Origin: Neocallimastix lanati (nom. inval.) | Lineage: Eukaryota; Neocallimastigomycota; Neocallimastigomycetes; Neocallimastigales; Neocallimastigaceae | Length of the DNA stretch: 64,000 nt | Direction of reading: 5' to 3' | Assembly (NCBI GenBank): GCA_016946835.1 | Contig: JACVTC010000060.1 | Span: 695,501-759,500, forward strand | Shown here: positions 1 through 9,631 of the stretch, piece by piece | Layout of the letters: each line of letters starts with the position of its first letter | Numbering within the stretch: position 1 is the stretch's first letter | The notes under the pieces: model-generated | What the model was told of the DNA's origin: nothing | Database searches by the model: none | What the model saw: only the letters and a program-made list of their open reading frames with translations | Translations under genes and position numbers: made by a program

Positions 1-383
1 TGGCTTGATTAAATTCAGGTATAATAAATTATTAAAATAACTTTTTATTAGAGAGTAGATAAGAGCGTTTACTTGTATAAGCGGGGGAGTAGAGCGCTAT
101 TTAATAAGGTTTCAATATCAGACCTTTAATTGAAAAATCCATAAAGCCCTTGTTTCAATAGGCAGGAACAGTTAAAGGTTACTTGGAACTGACGGTTAAA
201 TAGTGGAGGTCGAAAGACGCAGAGTAAATGCTTGCGGGAATCGAAAATAATAATAAAGTTATAACATATATTTGATTGTCCCTTATTAAAATATATACAA
301 AAAAAAATATACTAATTTATATAATAATAATTCTACTAACAAGCCTTTTCTATCGCTAAAAACTATTCTTCATTTGGAATTTG

Positions 384-427
<44 letters not shown>

Positions 428-777
428 TCATTAATATTTGTCTTCCTTTTTAATAAGATTTACTTCATCATTTTTTTTAAAATCCATATAAAAAAAAATA
501 TCTTCTATAATAATTATTTTCCTTTTAATAGGATTTACTTTATCATTTATTTTTTTTGTTAAAATCTAAAAAAAAAAAAAATAAAATTCTATATATATAC
601 TTATAAATAAATTTCCTGTAAAACACAATTTTTAAATAATGTTAAATAAAAAAAAAAAAAAAAAAAAAAAAAATTTAAATCTTCGTTTCTATAAAAGAAA
701 TTTTGTGTTCTTTATTGTTCTTTATTAATAAAAGAAAATATATAAATATATTTTCTCCTTAATATTTATCTTTCCTT

Positions 778-809
<32 letters not shown>

Positions 810-1026
810 GGATTTTCTTTATCATTTTTTTTTGTTAAAATCTATATATATATATAAATATTAGAAAATAGATTTCTTTATAAAACTATATTTTAAATAA
901 AATAAATAAAAAAAAATATATATATATATCCATATAAAAAAAAAAAAAATTTTTTTTTATATTCGTTTCTATTTAAGCAATTTTGTGTTCTTTTGTGTTC
1001 TTTCTTTAAAAAAAAAAAAAAAAAAA
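1..1026 (+). promoter_or_regulatory. 5' leader of retroelement A (5' LTR lies outside the window)
   Basis: This is the untranslated leader upstream of the element A gag. The first bases, TGGCTTG, could be the primer binding site directly behind the missing 5' LTR, because such sites begin with TGG, but this is not proven. Positions 60-245 are markedly less A+T-rich and hold two motifs shared with other elements: CGGGGGAGTAG followed by AGCGCT (82-98), also in the leader of F, and GTGGAGGTCGAAA (203-215), also in the leader of C. The rest, 246-1026, is homopolymer A/T with no credible ORF. A packaging or dimerisation role for the GC-richer part is inferred only. Confidence 0.6.
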
Positions 1027-2358
1027 ATGAAGATTAGCGAAATAGATAAATTATTGCCACGACTTGGTAGTTTCGATAGGGACATAGAATCATGGGCTGA
1101 AGAGTTCAATAGGGTAATGGAACTCTCAGATATTGATGACCCTAGAAAAATGTTTGCTTGGGCAAAAGAATGTGTTCCTGGACGATTAAAAGGAGTAATT
1201 GAAGATCTTAAAGAAGAAGATGAAGAGGCTGAAATGATCATATATCCAAGTATTACGGATATTAAAACTGCCATTGAAAAATTTTTAGATATTACTCCTC
1301 AAGAAAAATGCTTTAACCTAAAATCACTCAAAATACAAAAGGGTGAATCAATTAAAGACTTTAACTGGAGATACGGTAAATTATACGAATCACTTACTCC
1401 AGAAAGTCAAGCATTTATTACTATTAATGATTACACGGATTCATTATTAAGTCGTCCATATGCTAGAAAGGAAGTAATAACTTCTCAACCAGCTAATTTA
1501 GAAGAAGCATTTAAAATAGCTGAACTTGCAGAGACTGCTTCTGAAATGCCCAATAGAAATAGAAATGTCGTTATGTTTACCAATACTTATGGAGGTCTAA
1601 ATTCTATTTTTCCAAATAATTATAGTAATAATTATAATAATAGAAATTATGACAATCCTAATAATTATGAATACAATAATTATCGCTCTAATTATAATAA
1701 TTATAACTATAATAATTATAATAATTATAATAAAAATAATGGTTATAATCATTCAAATAATTATAATAATAATTATCGAAATTCTTATAATAATAATTAT
1801 AATAACTCTATTAATAACAGAAATATAAATCATTTCCGAAATGGTTATAATAGTGGTAATAATTATAATAACAATAATCCAAATTTTAACAACATGAATA
1901 ATAATTTTAGCAATAATAAAGTACCCGGAATTAAAAATAATTTAAGAAATCAAAATTTTATGTCTAATAATATTAATCTAAATTGTTTTAAATGTCATCA
2001 ACCTGGTCATAGGATGCAAGATCGTCCTTATACTTATCAAGAACTAGCTGATATGGAAGCTACTGGAAGACTTAATAACAATAATCTCTACATTACAAAT
2101 AACAGCAATACAAACAGAAATCATAACCTAAACAATAATAATAACTATGATGGTAATTATAATATTAGTAATTTAAATAGAAACTCTAAAATTAATACTA
2201 ATAATGTAAATAATTATAACTCAAATGGAAACTTTAATGTTAATACTAATTATAATAATACTAGTTATAACAGTTCAAATCCTAATCATAATAACATAGA
2301 TCCTATTAATAATAACCAAAATTTTTTTAATAACAATAATCAACCTTTAAACTTCTAA
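1027..2358 (+). CDS. gag: Gag of gypsy element A (443 aa, Asn-rich)
   Basis: This is the structural capsid/nucleocapsid polyprotein of a Ty3/gypsy retrotransposon. The chosen start is the ATG after the A-run. An in-frame ATG 14 codons upstream would add only a lysine-rich tail, and the alignable N-terminus matches the gag of D at this Met. Residues 1-190 form a helical capsid-like region containing IESWAEEFNRVMEL, comparable with IDSWIEDFKNVMEI in D. From about residue 200 the protein is Asn/Tyr-rich low complexity. The zinc knuckle CFKCHQPGHRMQDR keeps C, C and H of CX2CX4HX4C, but the last Cys is Arg, one base from a Cys codon. The ORF ends in a -1 frameshift signal that gives access to pol. 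The reading frame is otherwise intact. Confidence 0.88.
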   Translation: MKISEIDKLLPRLGSFDRDIESWAEEFNRVMELSDIDDPRKMFAWAKECVPGRLKGVIEDLKEEDEEAEMIIYPSITDIKTAIEKFLDITPQEKCFNLKSLKIQKGESIKDFNWRYGKLYESLTPESQAFITINDYTDSLLSRPYARKEVITSQPANLEEAFKIAELAETASEMPNRNRNVVMFTNTYGGLNSIFPNNYSNNYNNRNYDNPNNYEYNNYRSNYNNYNYNNYNNYNKNNGYNHSNNYNNNYRNSYNNNYNNSINNRNINHFRNGYNSGNNYNNNNPNFNNMNNNFSNNKVPGIKNNLRNQNFMSNNINLNCFKCHQPGHRMQDRPYTYQELADMEATGRLNNNNLYITNNSNTNRNHNLNNNNNYDGNYNISNLNRNSKINTNNVNNYNSNGNFNVNTNYNNTSYNSSNPNHNNIDPINNNQNFFNNNNQPLNF

Positions 2359-2380
2359 ATGGGAGAAGGAATACTCCCAT
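2346..2380 (+). promoter_or_regulatory. -1 ribosomal frameshift signal, element A
   Basis: The heptamer TTTAAAC (2346-2352) is in the gag phase T TTA AAC, the canonical X XXY YYZ slippery arrangement. A 6-nt spacer holding the gag stop precedes a stem of seven pairs, ATGGGAG (2359-2365) with CTCCCAT (2374-2380), closing the 8-nt loop AAGGAATA. The pol frame is -1 relative to gag and has stops just upstream (the last at 2337-2339), so it opens essentially at this site. Confidence 0.85.
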
Positions 2381-5300
2381 AAATCAAACCAATACAACTC
2401 TTTTAACTAATTCACTTACTGGAACTAAAGAATCTTCGAATATAGAAGATAATAAAGAAATAGCCATTGTAGCTGAAAGAAGAAGTAGAAAAACTAATGA
2501 AAATAAACCATATAAGAAAGCAACTAAGAAAAGTTTAAAAGAAAATCCTCAACCAATTAAAGTTCCATCAAATAATCAGGAACAAATGGAAATGGAACCA
2601 GAAAGTGAAACTAATAGTAATAATAAAGGAAATGAAAATCAAAAAGAAACAGAAGCGTTAAATCATCTTGATCCATCTTTTATAAATGAACCCTCAATTG
2701 AAGAAGCAAAAAGAAGAAACAAGAAAGAAAGAGCAAAAGAAATAAAAGAATTAGCTAAAGAAATACAACTTCCAAGTGAAAAAAAGGTAGAAAAATCCAA
2801 TAAGGAAAATATTACAAAAAAATTAAAAATAACAGGAAATCAAGATAATTATAATATAGTGGACGATATTGGAAATAAGTTCGCTAATATTACCATCGGA
2901 CAGTTGCTCAATATCAATCCTAAATTGAGAACTGAATTATCTAAAGCCTTAAAGTTTACAACAATTATAGAAGATGAAGAAACAATCTTATCAACAATTA
3001 AGAAAGATAAGATTGTAAAAACAAAATGTAAGGTAGAAAACGTAGAAACTACAGTATATTTAGATTCCTGTTCTTCTATTAATATGATCACCAAAACCTT
3101 CATAATAAATAATAAAATTCCATTTAAACCAATTTCTGCTATTAAAGAAACTTTATATAAAGCTTGTACTAATACCACGCTCATCTCAAAATTATATGAA
3201 ATAGAAATAACAATTGGAAATATTACTTCTAAGGAAATCTTTAGATTGGTTGAAAAAGATGATATTTTCCAAGTATTAATTGGTGTGGATGCGCTAGCTA
3301 GAATGAAGATTATTATGGACTTCTCTGATCACACCTTGTATCAAAAAACAGATGAGATACGAAAGATAGGAAGTTTTGAAAGTGTGACGGAAATAGAAGA
3401 TGAAGAAGATAATATTAAAGATGAATTCGAAGAAGAATTGAATAAAGATGTGCTAGTTGATTATTTATTAATCACCGAAGATAAATATATTCAAATTTTA
3501 TATGAAGAAAATAATGATAATAATGATATTGATAATTCCTTTGGAAATCATAATGATAAAGATGGAAATAATTTTTGCAATATTAATGATAATATAAATA
3601 ATAATGATAATTATTTAAAGAATGTATTTGGATGTAAAATTAATAATGATAAAATTTCTAAAATTTATAATAATAATTGTTCTTCTAATAAAGATATTAA
3701 TAATAATAATACTAACAAAAATTTTAATACTATAAATAATCATGATAATCCAAATGAAATTAATATCGATAATAATAATAATATCGAAAATTTTTCTAAT
3801 AAAAATTTTTCTAGTAAAAATCTATCTAATAAAAATTTTAATAATAAAAATTTTTCTAATAAAATTTTTAATAATAGAATTAATAATATTTTTGAAAAAC
3901 CTATTAATAAAAATAATATCAATAATTCGATTAGTATTAATAATAAAAATTGTTCTTCTGAAAATTTTAATAATAAAAATAATATTAATAATTTCTCTAA
4001 AAATTTATATGATGTTAATAATACTGATAATATTTCTAAAGATTTAGATAATATTAATAATATTTATGAAAACTTAAATAGCATTAATAATACTAATAAT
4101 CCTTATAATATTTTTGGAAATAAAAATAATATTAATAATTTTTCTGAAATTTTTAATAAAAATAATATTAATAATCTTTCTGAAAACCTTAATAAAAATA
4201 ATATTAATAATCTTTCTGAAAACCTTAATAAAAATAATATTAATACTGATAAACCTTCTGAAAATTTTTGTAATGATAATAATGATAATATAGTTTCTAA
4301 AGATGTTGATAATACTATTAGTGATAAAAATTTTTCCACAATTTTTAATGAAGATGTTAATAATAAAAATTCTTTCGAAATTAATCATCATGTTAAAGAT
4401 ATTAATGATTTCGTTATAAGTGGTAACAAAAAAGATAATAAAAATTCTTTACAAAATAATTATTCTTTATTAACAAAAATAAATGAAATTAATGATAAAA
4501 AGAATTATGAAAACAGTGTAATCAAAAATATTGATATTTCTATTGAAAATACTGTTAAGAATTTTAAAAGTGTAAAGGAAATAACTATTCATGAAATTGC
4601 GGCGAAAGCACCAACAAAAATTAGAAACAAACTAAAGTTTTTATTATTAAATAATATAAATGTATTGGCACTTGATACAGATGATTTAGGTAAATCGAAA
4701 TTACTAAGTCATAAAATAAAAATCATAAGTGGTCGAATGCTAATTAAACAAAGAATGTATCGAGTAGCAAATAAGAAGCAAATGAGTATACTAAGAGAAG
4801 AAATAAGTAAATTATTAAGAAATGGATTGATAGAACCTTCAAAATCATCATGGTCGTTCCCAGTTATTCTCGTTCCTAAAAAGAATGGTAAATGGAGAAT
4901 GGTAGTGGATTATAGAAAATTAAATGATATTACTATTAAAGACGCATATCCTTTACCTTATATAGAAGAAATATTATTTTCTATAGGCAATAAAGTTAAG
5001 TACTTAACCACGCTTGACTTATTTTCTGGTTTCCATCAGATTCCTATGGAAAAAGAAGACAAAGATAAAACTTGCTTTACAACAATGTTTGGAAATTATA
5101 ATTACAAAGTTATGCCATTCGGACTTTGTAATGCTCCTGCAACTTTCCAACGTGAAATGAACAGAATATTCTTGCCTTTAATTGGTAAATGTATGTTCAT
5201 TTATATGGATGATTTAGTAATATTTTCTGATACCTTAGAACAACACATATTGGATCTACAAAAAGTTTTTGATATTATTAAAGAAAATGGTCTAAAGGCT

Positions 5301-7940
5301 AATTTATCAAAATGCCATTTTATTAAACAAGAAGTTGAAGTATTAGGCCATATTTTATCCACAGAAGGTATAAAGCCAGTACCCAAAAAGGTAGATGTAA
5401 TATCCAAATGGGAATCACCTAAAAATATTACTCAATTAAGATCTTTCTTAGGTGCAATTGGATATTATAGAAAATTTATTAAAGATTTTGCTATAATTGC
5501 TCAACCATTATTTAAACTATTAAAGAAAAATATAAAATATATCTGGGATGATATAACTGAAGAAAGATTTAAAATTCTTAAGGAAAAACTTATTGAAGCT
5601 CCTATTCTTAAATATCCAGATTATGATAAACAATTTTTAATTAGAACGGATGCTTCATTAGATGGAATAGGTGGTGTATTAATGCAGAAAGATAAAGATA
5701 ACATCGAACATCCAATTCTATACATTAGTAGATCTTTAAAACCTACTGAAATAAATTATAGTATTACTGATTTAGAAGGCACAGCTGCTTATTATTGTTG
5801 TTTAAAATTTAAACCATATTTTAGTGGTAATAAATATGATACTATTTTATATACTGATCATAAACCTTTAATAGGCTTATTTAATAATAAAGAACCAAAT
5901 AATGCTCGTCAAGCTAGATGGGTTATAACTTTTAGTATGTTAAAAATTGTAGTTAAATATGAACAAGGAAAGAAAAATGTTATTGCTGATGCACTTTCTC
6001 GATTAATTCCTGACTCTAAAAATATTAATAAAGAAATTAAAAATAATACTTTGTTTATTCATTTGAATAATAATGAAAATATTAATTACGATTCTATTGA
6101 AAATATAAATAGAATGAATAATACAAATAAAAATGATTATCCTTTAAATAATATTTCTGAAGAAAATAATTACGTTAATTTTAATAAAAATAATTTAGAT
6201 AATAATATAATTAATTCTTTAAATAAATTAAATAATAATAATAATAATAATAATTATATTTTTAAAAATTTAAATAATAATTCCAGTGTTAATAGTTATT
6301 ATGAAAAATTTAATAATAATAATAATAATAATAATGACAAAAATTTTTATTTAGAAAATTTTGATAATAATTGTAATAATAGTAGTAACGATATTAAAAA
6401 ATTTTCAAAGGAATTTTGTAACCTTAATCAAAATAATATTAAAAATTTTTCTGAAAAACTTAATTATAACAATATTAATAAAAATTGTATTAAAAATTTT
6501 TATGAAAATAATTTTGATAAAAATCCTTTAATTAATATTTCTGAAAATTCTTATAATAAAAATCTTAATATATGTAATTCTAAAATTAATGATAACTATA
6601 ATGAAAATAATATTAATTTAAATAAAAGTAAAGATAATAATAATTTGGAAAATTATTATATTTTAAATAAAGATTCCATTGAAAATAATTTTAATGAAAA
6701 TGAAATAATTTTTGTTACAACTAATGATGACAGTAATAATACTGAAGTTGAAGAATTAAATAATAGTATTGCTATTAAAGAATATTTGAAAAAGAAAATA
6801 ATTATTATAGATAATATTAAATATTTTAAAGACGGAGAAAATATTCGTAAATTTGTCGAAAACAAAGAAGAGAAAATAGAACTATTATTAGCTGCCCATA
6901 GTGTTGGACATGAAGGCTATTATAAAACATACGATAGACTTAAAAGGAAATATTATTGGGAAAACATGTCCAAAGATGTAGAATTACTTGTTAAGACTTG
7001 CCATGATTGTCAAATGAACAGACCACAACCAATTAATAGAGGTACTGAATCATTTGCTACTAAACCAGGTTTACCCTTTACTCGAGTTGGTTTAGACATT
7101 ATAGGACCCTTACCTATCACTAAATCAAATAATAAATACATAATTGTTTTAGTTGATTATTTTACAAAATGGGTAGAAGCCGAACCATTTCCTACAATTG
7201 AATCTAAAGACTTTATTAAGTTTCTTACTAATGTATTTTCTCGACATGGCATTCCTGAAATTTTAATCACTGATAATGGTCCGCAATTTACTTCCAATGC
7301 TACAAAAGGATTTTTAGATTTATATAATGTTTATGTTCATTACATCAGTACTTACCATCCTGAAAGTAATGGCCAAGTTGAAAATAGAAATAGAGAAATT
7401 ATAAAATATATTAGACTACTTGGAGGAACAGAAAAGAATTGGGATGAAATTCTTCCAGTTGCTTTATGGGCCTTAAGAACTTGCAAAAGTGAAGTTACAA
7501 AATTTTCTAGTTTTGAACTCTTATATGGTAGAACTGATCTACAACCATTCGAATTAACAATTGCATATAATGATAGAAATATAAATGAAACCTTTGATGA
7601 ATATTTAATTAGAAAATTTACAACTCATCATAAATGGATTATGGAAGCCACTGCTAATATTGATAATGCTAATAAATTATGGGAAAATAGAAGAAAACAA
7701 CAAAAATCTATGAATACTGTTTTTGAACCAGGGGACTTAGTTTTAGTTAGAAATTTCTCAAGAAGAAAGTTAGACCCCTTTTACACTGGTCCTTTTAGAA
7801 TTGTTCAAATGAATTATAATACCGCTTGTATTTGTGATATTTACACTGGTGAAATAGCTGACAGAAATGTACACCAGAAAAATCTTGTTCATTATTATAC
7901 TTGGTATAATCAGACTTCAGGGGACGAAGTCTCATCTTAA
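2352..7940 (+). CDS. pol: Pol of gypsy element A (protease, RT, RNase H, integrase)
   Basis: This is the retrotransposon polyprotein, entered by -1 frameshift from gag. The first in-frame ATG is at 2586, but the frame is open back to the slippery site and the part before that ATG contains the IVAERR stretch that corresponds to VAQKKGK in D and VVQKK in B. Order: lysine-rich N-part; retropepsin near 3050-3320 with LDSCSSINMI (Cys where DTG/DSG has Gly) and LIGVDAL; Asn-rich linker about 3500-4560; RT with VVDYRKLND, LDLFSGFHQI and YMDD (5202-5213); RNase H with RTDAS, DLEG, TDHKP and DALSRL (about 5640-6010); second Asn-rich linker about 6015-6800; integrase with the HX3H and CHDC zinc finger, then the D of GLDIIGP, D of TDNGPQF and E of NGQVENR; GPF module near 7790. 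No stop interrupts it, so it is probably functional apart from the unusual protease. Confidence 0.9.
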   Translation, partial: LLNGRRNTPINQTNTTLLTNSLTGTKESSNIEDNKEIAIVAERRSRKTNENKPYKKATKKSLKENPQPIKVPSNNQEQMEMEPESETNSNNKGNENQKETEALNHLDPSFINEPSIEEAKRRNKKERAKEIKELAKEIQLPSEKKVEKSNKENITKKLKITGNQDNYNIVDDIGNKFANITIGQLLNINPKLRTELSKALKFTTIIEDEETILSTIKKDKIVKTKCKVENVETTVYLDSCSSINMITKTFIINNKIPFKPISAIKETLYKACTNTTLISKLYEIEITIGNITSKEIFRLVEKDDIFQVLIGVDALARMKIIMDFSDHTLYQKTDEIRKIGSFESVTEIEDEEDNIKDEFEEELNKDVLVDYLLITEDKYIQILYEENNDNNDIDNSFGNHNDKDGNNFCNINDNINNNDNYLKNVFGCKINNDKISKIYNNNCSSNKDINNNNTNKNFNTINNHDNPNEINIDNNNNIENFSNKNFSSKNLSNKNFNNKNFSNKIFNNRINNIFEKPINKNNINNSISINNKNCSSENFNNKNNINNFSKNLYDVNNTDNISKDLDNINNIYENLNSINNTNNPYNIFGNKNNINNFSEIFNKNNINNLSENLNKNNINNLSENLNKNNINTDKPSENFCNDNNDNIVSKDVDNTISDKNFSTIFNEDVNNKNSFEINHHVKDINDFVISGNKKDNKNSLQNNYSLLTKINEINDKKNYENSVIKNIDISIENTVKNFKSVKEITIHEIAAKAPTKIRNKLKFLLLNNINVLALDTDDLGKSKLLSHKIKIISGRMLIKQRMYRVANKKQMSILREEISKLLRNGLIEPSKSSWSFPVILVPKKNGKWRMVVDYRKLNDITIKDAYPLPYIEEILFSIGNKVKYLTTLDLFSGFHQIPMEKEDKDKTCFTTMFGNYNYKVMPFGLCNAPATFQREMNRIFLPLIGKCMFIYMDDLVIFSDTLEQHILDLQKVFDIIKENGLKANLSKCHFIKQEVEVLGHILSTEGIKPVPKKVDVISKWESPKNITQLRSFLGAIGYYRKFIKDFAIIAQPLFKLLKKNIKYIWDDITEERFKILKEKLIEAPILKYPDYDKQFLIRTDASLDGIGGVLMQKDKDNIEHPILYISRSLKPTEINYSITDLEGTAAYYCCLKFKPYFSGNKYDTILYTDHKPLIGLFNNKEPNNARQARWVITFSMLKIVVKYEQGKKNVIADALSRLIPDSKNINKEIKNNTLFIHLNNNENINYDSIENINRMNNTNKNDYPLNNISEENNYVNFNKNNLDNNIINSLNKLNNNNNNNNYIFKNLNNNSSVNSYYEKFNNNNNNNNDKNFYLENFDNNCNNSSNDIKKFSKEFCNLNQNNIKNFSEKLNYNNINKNCIKNFYENNFDKNPLINISENSYNKNLNICNSKINDNYNENNINLNKSKDNNNLENYYILNKDSIENNFNENEIIFVTTNDDSNNTEVEELNNSIAIKEYLKKKIIIIDNIKYFKDGENIRKFVENKEEKIELLLAAHSVGHEGYYKTYDRLKRKYYWENMSKDVELLVKTCHDCQMNRPQPINRGTESFATKPGLPFTRVGLDIIGPLPITKSNNKYIIVLVDYFTKWVEAEPFPTIESKDFIKFLTNVFSRHGIPEILITDNGPQFTSNATKGFLDLYNVYVHYISTYHPESNGQVENRNREIIKYIRLLGGTEKNWDEILPVALWALRTCKSEVTKFSSFELLYGRTDLQPFELTIAYNDRNINETFDEYLIRKFTTHHKWIMEATANIDNANKLWENRRKQQKSMNTVFEPGDLVLVRNFSRRKLDPFYTGPFRIVQMNYNTACICDIYTGEIADRNVHQKNLVHYYTWYNQTSGDEVSS

Positions 7941-7952
7941 GCGGGGAGATTA
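7941..7952 (+). promoter_or_regulatory. Polypurine tract of element A
   Basis: The sequence GCGGGGAGATTA lies immediately upstream of the 3' LTR and right after the pol stop. It is the expected plus-strand primer position. Comparable G-runs sit before the 3' LTRs of D and E. Confidence 0.7.
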
Positions 7953-9630
7953 TGATACGGGGTGTCACTAAATACCTTGTATTTCCTATTAAATACTCTT
8001 AATAATAATAAAATAAAATTATTATTAAATATTCTTATTAAAATCTTTTATTAATATCAAATATAATAAAAATTATTATTAAATATTCTTATAAATTTCT
8101 TTTATTAATATTAAATATAATAAAAATTATTATTAAATATTCTTATAAATTTCTTTTATTAATATTAAATATAATAAAAATTATTATTAAATATTCTTAT
8201 AAATTTCTTTTATTAATATTAAATATAATAAAAATTATTATTAAATATTCTTATAAATTTCTTTTATTAATATTAAATATAATAAAAATTATTATTAAAT
8301 ATTCTTATAAATTTCTTTTATTAATATTAAATATAATAAAAATTATTATTAAATATTCTTATTAAAATCTTTTATTAATATCAAATATAATAAAAATTAT
8401 TATTAAATATTCTTATTAAAATCTTTTATAATAAAAATTATTATTAAATATTCTTATAAATTTCTTTTATTAATATTAAATATAATAAAAATTATTATTA
8501 AATATTCTTATTAAAATCTTTTATTAATATCAAATATAATAAAAATTATTATTAAATATTCTTATTAAAATCTTTTATAATAAAAATTATTATTAAATAT
8601 TCTTATAAAATTCTTTTATTAATATCAAATCTAATAAAAATTATTATTAAATATTCTTATAAAATTCTTTTATTAATATTAAATATAATAAAAATTATTA
8701 TTAAATATTCTTATAAAATTCTTTTATTAATATCAAATCTAATAAAAATTATTATTAAATATTCTTATTAAAATCTTTTATAATAAAAATTATTATTAAA
8801 TATTCTTATAAAATTCTTTTATTAATATTAAATATAATAAAAATTATTATTAAATATTCTTATTAAAATCTTTTATTAATATCAAATCTAATAAAAATAA
8901 TTATTAAATATTTTATTAATATTAAATATAATAAAAATTATTACTAAATATTCTTATTAAAAATTATATAATATTTAAATCATTACTAATTCTTATTTTT
9001 ATATTAAGAATAATAAAAACCTATTTCAATAAATATTTGATGTAAAATACAGAATTATAAGTTTCTGTATAATTTTTTCTAAAACCTTTGAAATAAACTA
9101 AAAATAAAACAAAAATTAAAAATAAATTAAATCTTTATTAAAATAAAAATGAACTAAAATACAGAAGAATTCCAATAATAAAAATGATCTAAAATACAGA
9201 AAATATCAATTCTGTATAATTCTCTCTCTGAATAACAATATCAAGAAGAAGCTACCGCCCGGAATGCCCTTCATGATACAAGCTCCAAATTAATTTTTTA
9301 TATTTTAATTTAATAAATGTTATTTTTTTTTTTTTTAAAAAATAATTTAAAATAATAGTTAAAAATTAAAATAAAATAGTTATAATAGTTTTTTTTTTAT
9401 AAAGAATATATTAATAATAAATAAAATGTATTAAAATAAAAGTATAAAAAGAAGAATAAATTTCTTTCTTTTTAATACTTGGAACAAATAATTTTAATTT
9501 TAAATTTAAATAAAGAATATTTTAAAATTTAATTTTTTTTCTTGTTTCCAAATTTATTTTTATAGTTATGTGTTAATATTTATTTTTTTTTGTTTTGAAT
9601 ATCTTAGTGTTTCAACCCCAGCCCGTATCA
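7953..9630 (+). mobile_element. 3' LTR of element A (1678 bp)
   Basis: The LTR begins TGATACGGG and ends CCCGTATCA, a perfect 9-bp terminal inverted repeat with TG...CA ends. A second copy with the same ends is the solo LTR at 23794-25310, which is 161 bp shorter, close to three 54-bp internal repeat units. The U3-like half is a 54-bp tandem array. The distal part has hairpin-like repeats around AAAATACAG and TTCTGTAT (9030-9240) and a small GC-richer segment with CCGCCCGGAATGCCC near 9255. Confidence 0.9.
8020..8960 (+). repeat. 54-bp A+T tandem repeat array inside the A LTR
   Basis: The unit runs from TTCTTATAAATTTC through TATTAAATATAAT to ATTATTATTAAATA and repeats with a period of about 54 bp. 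Shortened units of about 39 bp and a TATCAAAT variant are interspersed. The homologous solo LTR at 23794 holds fewer units, so copy number varies between LTRs. Confidence 0.85.
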
Positions 9631-9631
9631 G

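Noticed and set aside
374-562. Small ORF of 62 codons in the leader of A.
   Set aside because: It consists of translated A/T homopolymer with no start context, domain or conservation.
3740-4391. Several overlapping ORFs on both strands within pol of A.
   Set aside because: They are shadows of the AAT-repeat linker, translating as Ile- or Leu-rich low complexity.
8020-8960. Regular repeats of about 54 bp that might suggest a CRISPR array.
   Set aside because: There are no unique spacers, the units are contiguous A/T repeats inside an LTR, and the organism is eukaryotic.
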